Below are positions 19,967-20,863 of a stretch of DNA of 20,863 nt, one piece after another (position 1 is the first letter of the stretch; each line of letters opens with the position of its first letter). The stretch covers positions 1 through 20,863 of the IMG/VR virus record IMGVR_UViG_3300005082_000007; one strand, given 5' to 3'. Position numbers and translations under genes: made by a program. The notes below the pieces were generated by a model that saw nothing but the letters and a program-made list of their open reading frames with translations, did no database searches and was not told where the DNA came from. Origin of the DNA: a virus.

Positions 19967-20166
19967 GACCGTTGCCTGTTCCATTCTTCAGCGATTCGCG
20001 CCTTTACCTCATCCGGGAGCAGATCAAACACATAAAACCGTTTACTGCCGCCTTGAACCGTTCTTCTAACCACCGTCCAATCCTCTTTTTCAGCCCGTAG
20101 CTGGACAGATCTGGTGCTGACGGATAAAGCCACCGACAATTCAAATTCTGATATTAAAGCGCCCAT
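19963..20166 (-). CDS. Stand-alone Mu-type N-terminal DNA-binding protein (67 aa)
   Basis: A 67-residue protein starting MGALISEFELSVALSVSTRSVQL, with GGAGAC before the ATG. Over its first 57 residues it matches the transposase N-terminus at about half of positions (shared words VQLRA, QGGS, RFY, LP-EVK), so it is a free copy of the HTH_Tnp_Mu_1 winged helix. The same domain in Mu A binds the internal enhancer and in the Mu repressor binds operators. A free copy could compete with the transposase, or act as a Ner-like negative regulator of the early promoter. It lies in the position of ner (just before A) and overlaps the transposase start by four bases. Confidence 0.85.
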   Translation of the reverse strand: MGALISEFELSVALSVSTRSVQLRAEKEDWTVVRRTVQGGSKRFYVFDLLPDEVKARIAEEWNRQRS

Positions 20167-20177
20167 AATCGTCTCCT

Positions 20178-20863
20178 TTAATCATCGTCTTCAGCTAACG
20201 TGACCAAATATTTCAGCCACTTAACAGCCTCTTTTTTGGATGTGTTTTTCCATTTGTCATTACGTTCCTCGTTGATAATCTCTTCCATGACTTTGCACTG
20301 CCTTTTAAAGATGTTGCTTAACCTTTCGGTGGATTCAAGTTCCTCTGTTTTTTTTACTCTCCGCTGTTTGGTAGTTTCTCCTTTCACCTCCCGAACCGCT
20401 TTATTAACAAGGGCTCCTGTCAGCTTCTTTTTGGGGTCTCCCTGAACTTGAGGGACCACGCCGTCAAACCAGGCTTTGCAGACATCTTCATTTGATTTTA
20501 GCTGTGTTAAAGGCCGGATTTGGCATTCGTTTACGGGCAGTATAAATTCACGGGGTTCAAGGCTGTTTGGGTCAATATCCAGCTTTTCTCCATCATTTGT
20601 TACGTAACCAAGGGCATCCTCAGATTTTGGCTCCAATTGGAGCCATTTCGACTCAAGAAGATTGACAACACGATATGCGGCAACTTGCCTGTTGGCATGG
20701 GCTTTGCCCATATCCCATATTTTCTTACAATACCGCTCAAAGGTCCATCCTGGGTAATCCTCCCGGTACAGGCGATTATCCCGGATCTCAGCCAAGGCGC
20801 ACCCAACTTCCAAGAACGTATGGAATCCCCGGGCAACAATCTGTTCGCACTCCGTAAACCTCG
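20178..20863 (-). CDS. Hypothetical early-region protein, partial at right edge
   Basis: The frame ends at 20178 and is open to the right edge, about 228 codons; a TTG at 20813 is not a likely start because the frame and conserved sequence run on upstream (RFTECEQIVARGFHTFLEVG). The pattern 'CE..I..G..TF.EVG.AL..IRD.RLYR......F..YC....W.M..A.A.....A' (first 55 residues) is one I know from phage and plasmid proteins that pair with partition or methylation genes. The central segment has many acidic and polar residues; the C-terminus is a charged coiled coil with many Lys/Glu (EELESTERLSNIFKRQCKVMEEIINEERND). Role unknown; DNA binding is likely. Confidence 0.6.
   Translation of the reverse strand, partial: RFTECEQIVARGFHTFLEVGCALAEIRDNRLYREDYPGWTFERYCKKIWDMGKAHANRQVAAYRVVNLLESKWLQLEPKSEDALGYVTNDGEKLDIDPNSLEPREFILPVNECQIRPLTQLKSNEDVCKAWFDGVVPQVQGDPKKKLTGALVNKAVREVKGETTKQRRVKKTEELESTERLSNIFKRQCKVMEEIINEERNDKWKNTSKKEAVKWLKYLVTLAEDDD

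Larger units (their letters stand above)
1..20863. mobile_element. Mu-like transposable prophage/phage, internal segment
   Basis: The gene content is that of a Mu-like phage in standard order on one strand: MuA transposase, MuB ATPase, GemA, Mor, endolysin, holin, terminase pair, DUF935 portal, F, I, T, gp35-gp37. Read on the minus strand it runs early to late from right to left. Genes are packed with short gaps or 1-8 base overlaps. Both ends of the element lie outside the window: no terminal TG/CA ends, target duplication, repressor or ner gene can be seen. The set of essential genes looks intact, with no frameshift or stop in any recognised gene, so the element may be functional. Whether it is an integrated prophage or a virion genome cannot be told from this segment. 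Confidence 0.95.

Noticed and set aside
1-20863. CRISPR array, tRNA or rRNA genes, insertion sequence, or phage ends (attL/attR)
   Set aside because: No regularly spaced repeats, clover-leaf, IS-type terminal repeats or TG...CA ends with target duplication were seen within the window.

Overview
The window is the central part of a Mu-like (transposable) prophage or phage. Every gene I accept lies on the minus strand, so the phage map reads from the right edge to the left edge. Gene families, order, ATGA start/stop overlaps and the lack of host-type genes all agree. Neither phage end (attL/attR with its target duplication) is visible, and the first and last genes run off the window. Composition (moderately GC-rich by eye, not calculated) and protein flavour would fit a Desulfobacterota or other proteobacterial host, but that is inference; the sequence does not name the host.

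Early region (about 20863 to 12942): a partial gene of unknown function; a 67-residue protein that duplicates the DNA-binding N-terminus of the transposase; MuA-type DDE transposase; MuB-type AAA+ ATPase; a two-winged-helix protein in the place where Mu carries kil/gam; then a tightly overlapped string of small genes (zinc-ribbon proteins, GemA/gp16, a DUF3164 protein, hypotheticals) ending with the Mor middle activator. A strongly structured 90-base gap (16341-16432) lies in this operon.

Switch region (about 12941 to 11575): the most unusual part. Just after mor there is a near-consensus sigma70 promoter (TTGACA, 18 bases, TATAGT), about 80 bases of structured non-coding sequence and a textbook intrinsic terminator. 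Next comes a second terminator-like structure whose 5' arm has two alternative partners. The loop of an internal hairpin there is an 8-base perfect complement of the upstream RNA. This leads into a Bro-N antirepressor-like gene plus a 68-codon gene, closed by another terminator, followed by an AT-rich gap with no good sigma70 promoter before the late genes. The Bro-N protein therefore sits where Mu carries its late activator C.

Late region (11574 to 1): M15 endolysin, holin, DksA/TraR-type zinc-finger protein, DUF2730 membrane/coiled-coil protein, gp26-like winged helix, small and large terminase subunits, DUF935 portal, F-type minor head protein, protease I with a nested scaffold start, a two-domain capsid decoration protein, major head protein T, then gp35, gp36, G-like, gp37 and gp38-like connector/tail proteins and a partial protein that looks like a tail tube. 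No sheath gene lies in the place Mu has one, which hints at a Mu-like replication and head module joined to a non-contractile tail; this is tentative because the tail module is cut off.
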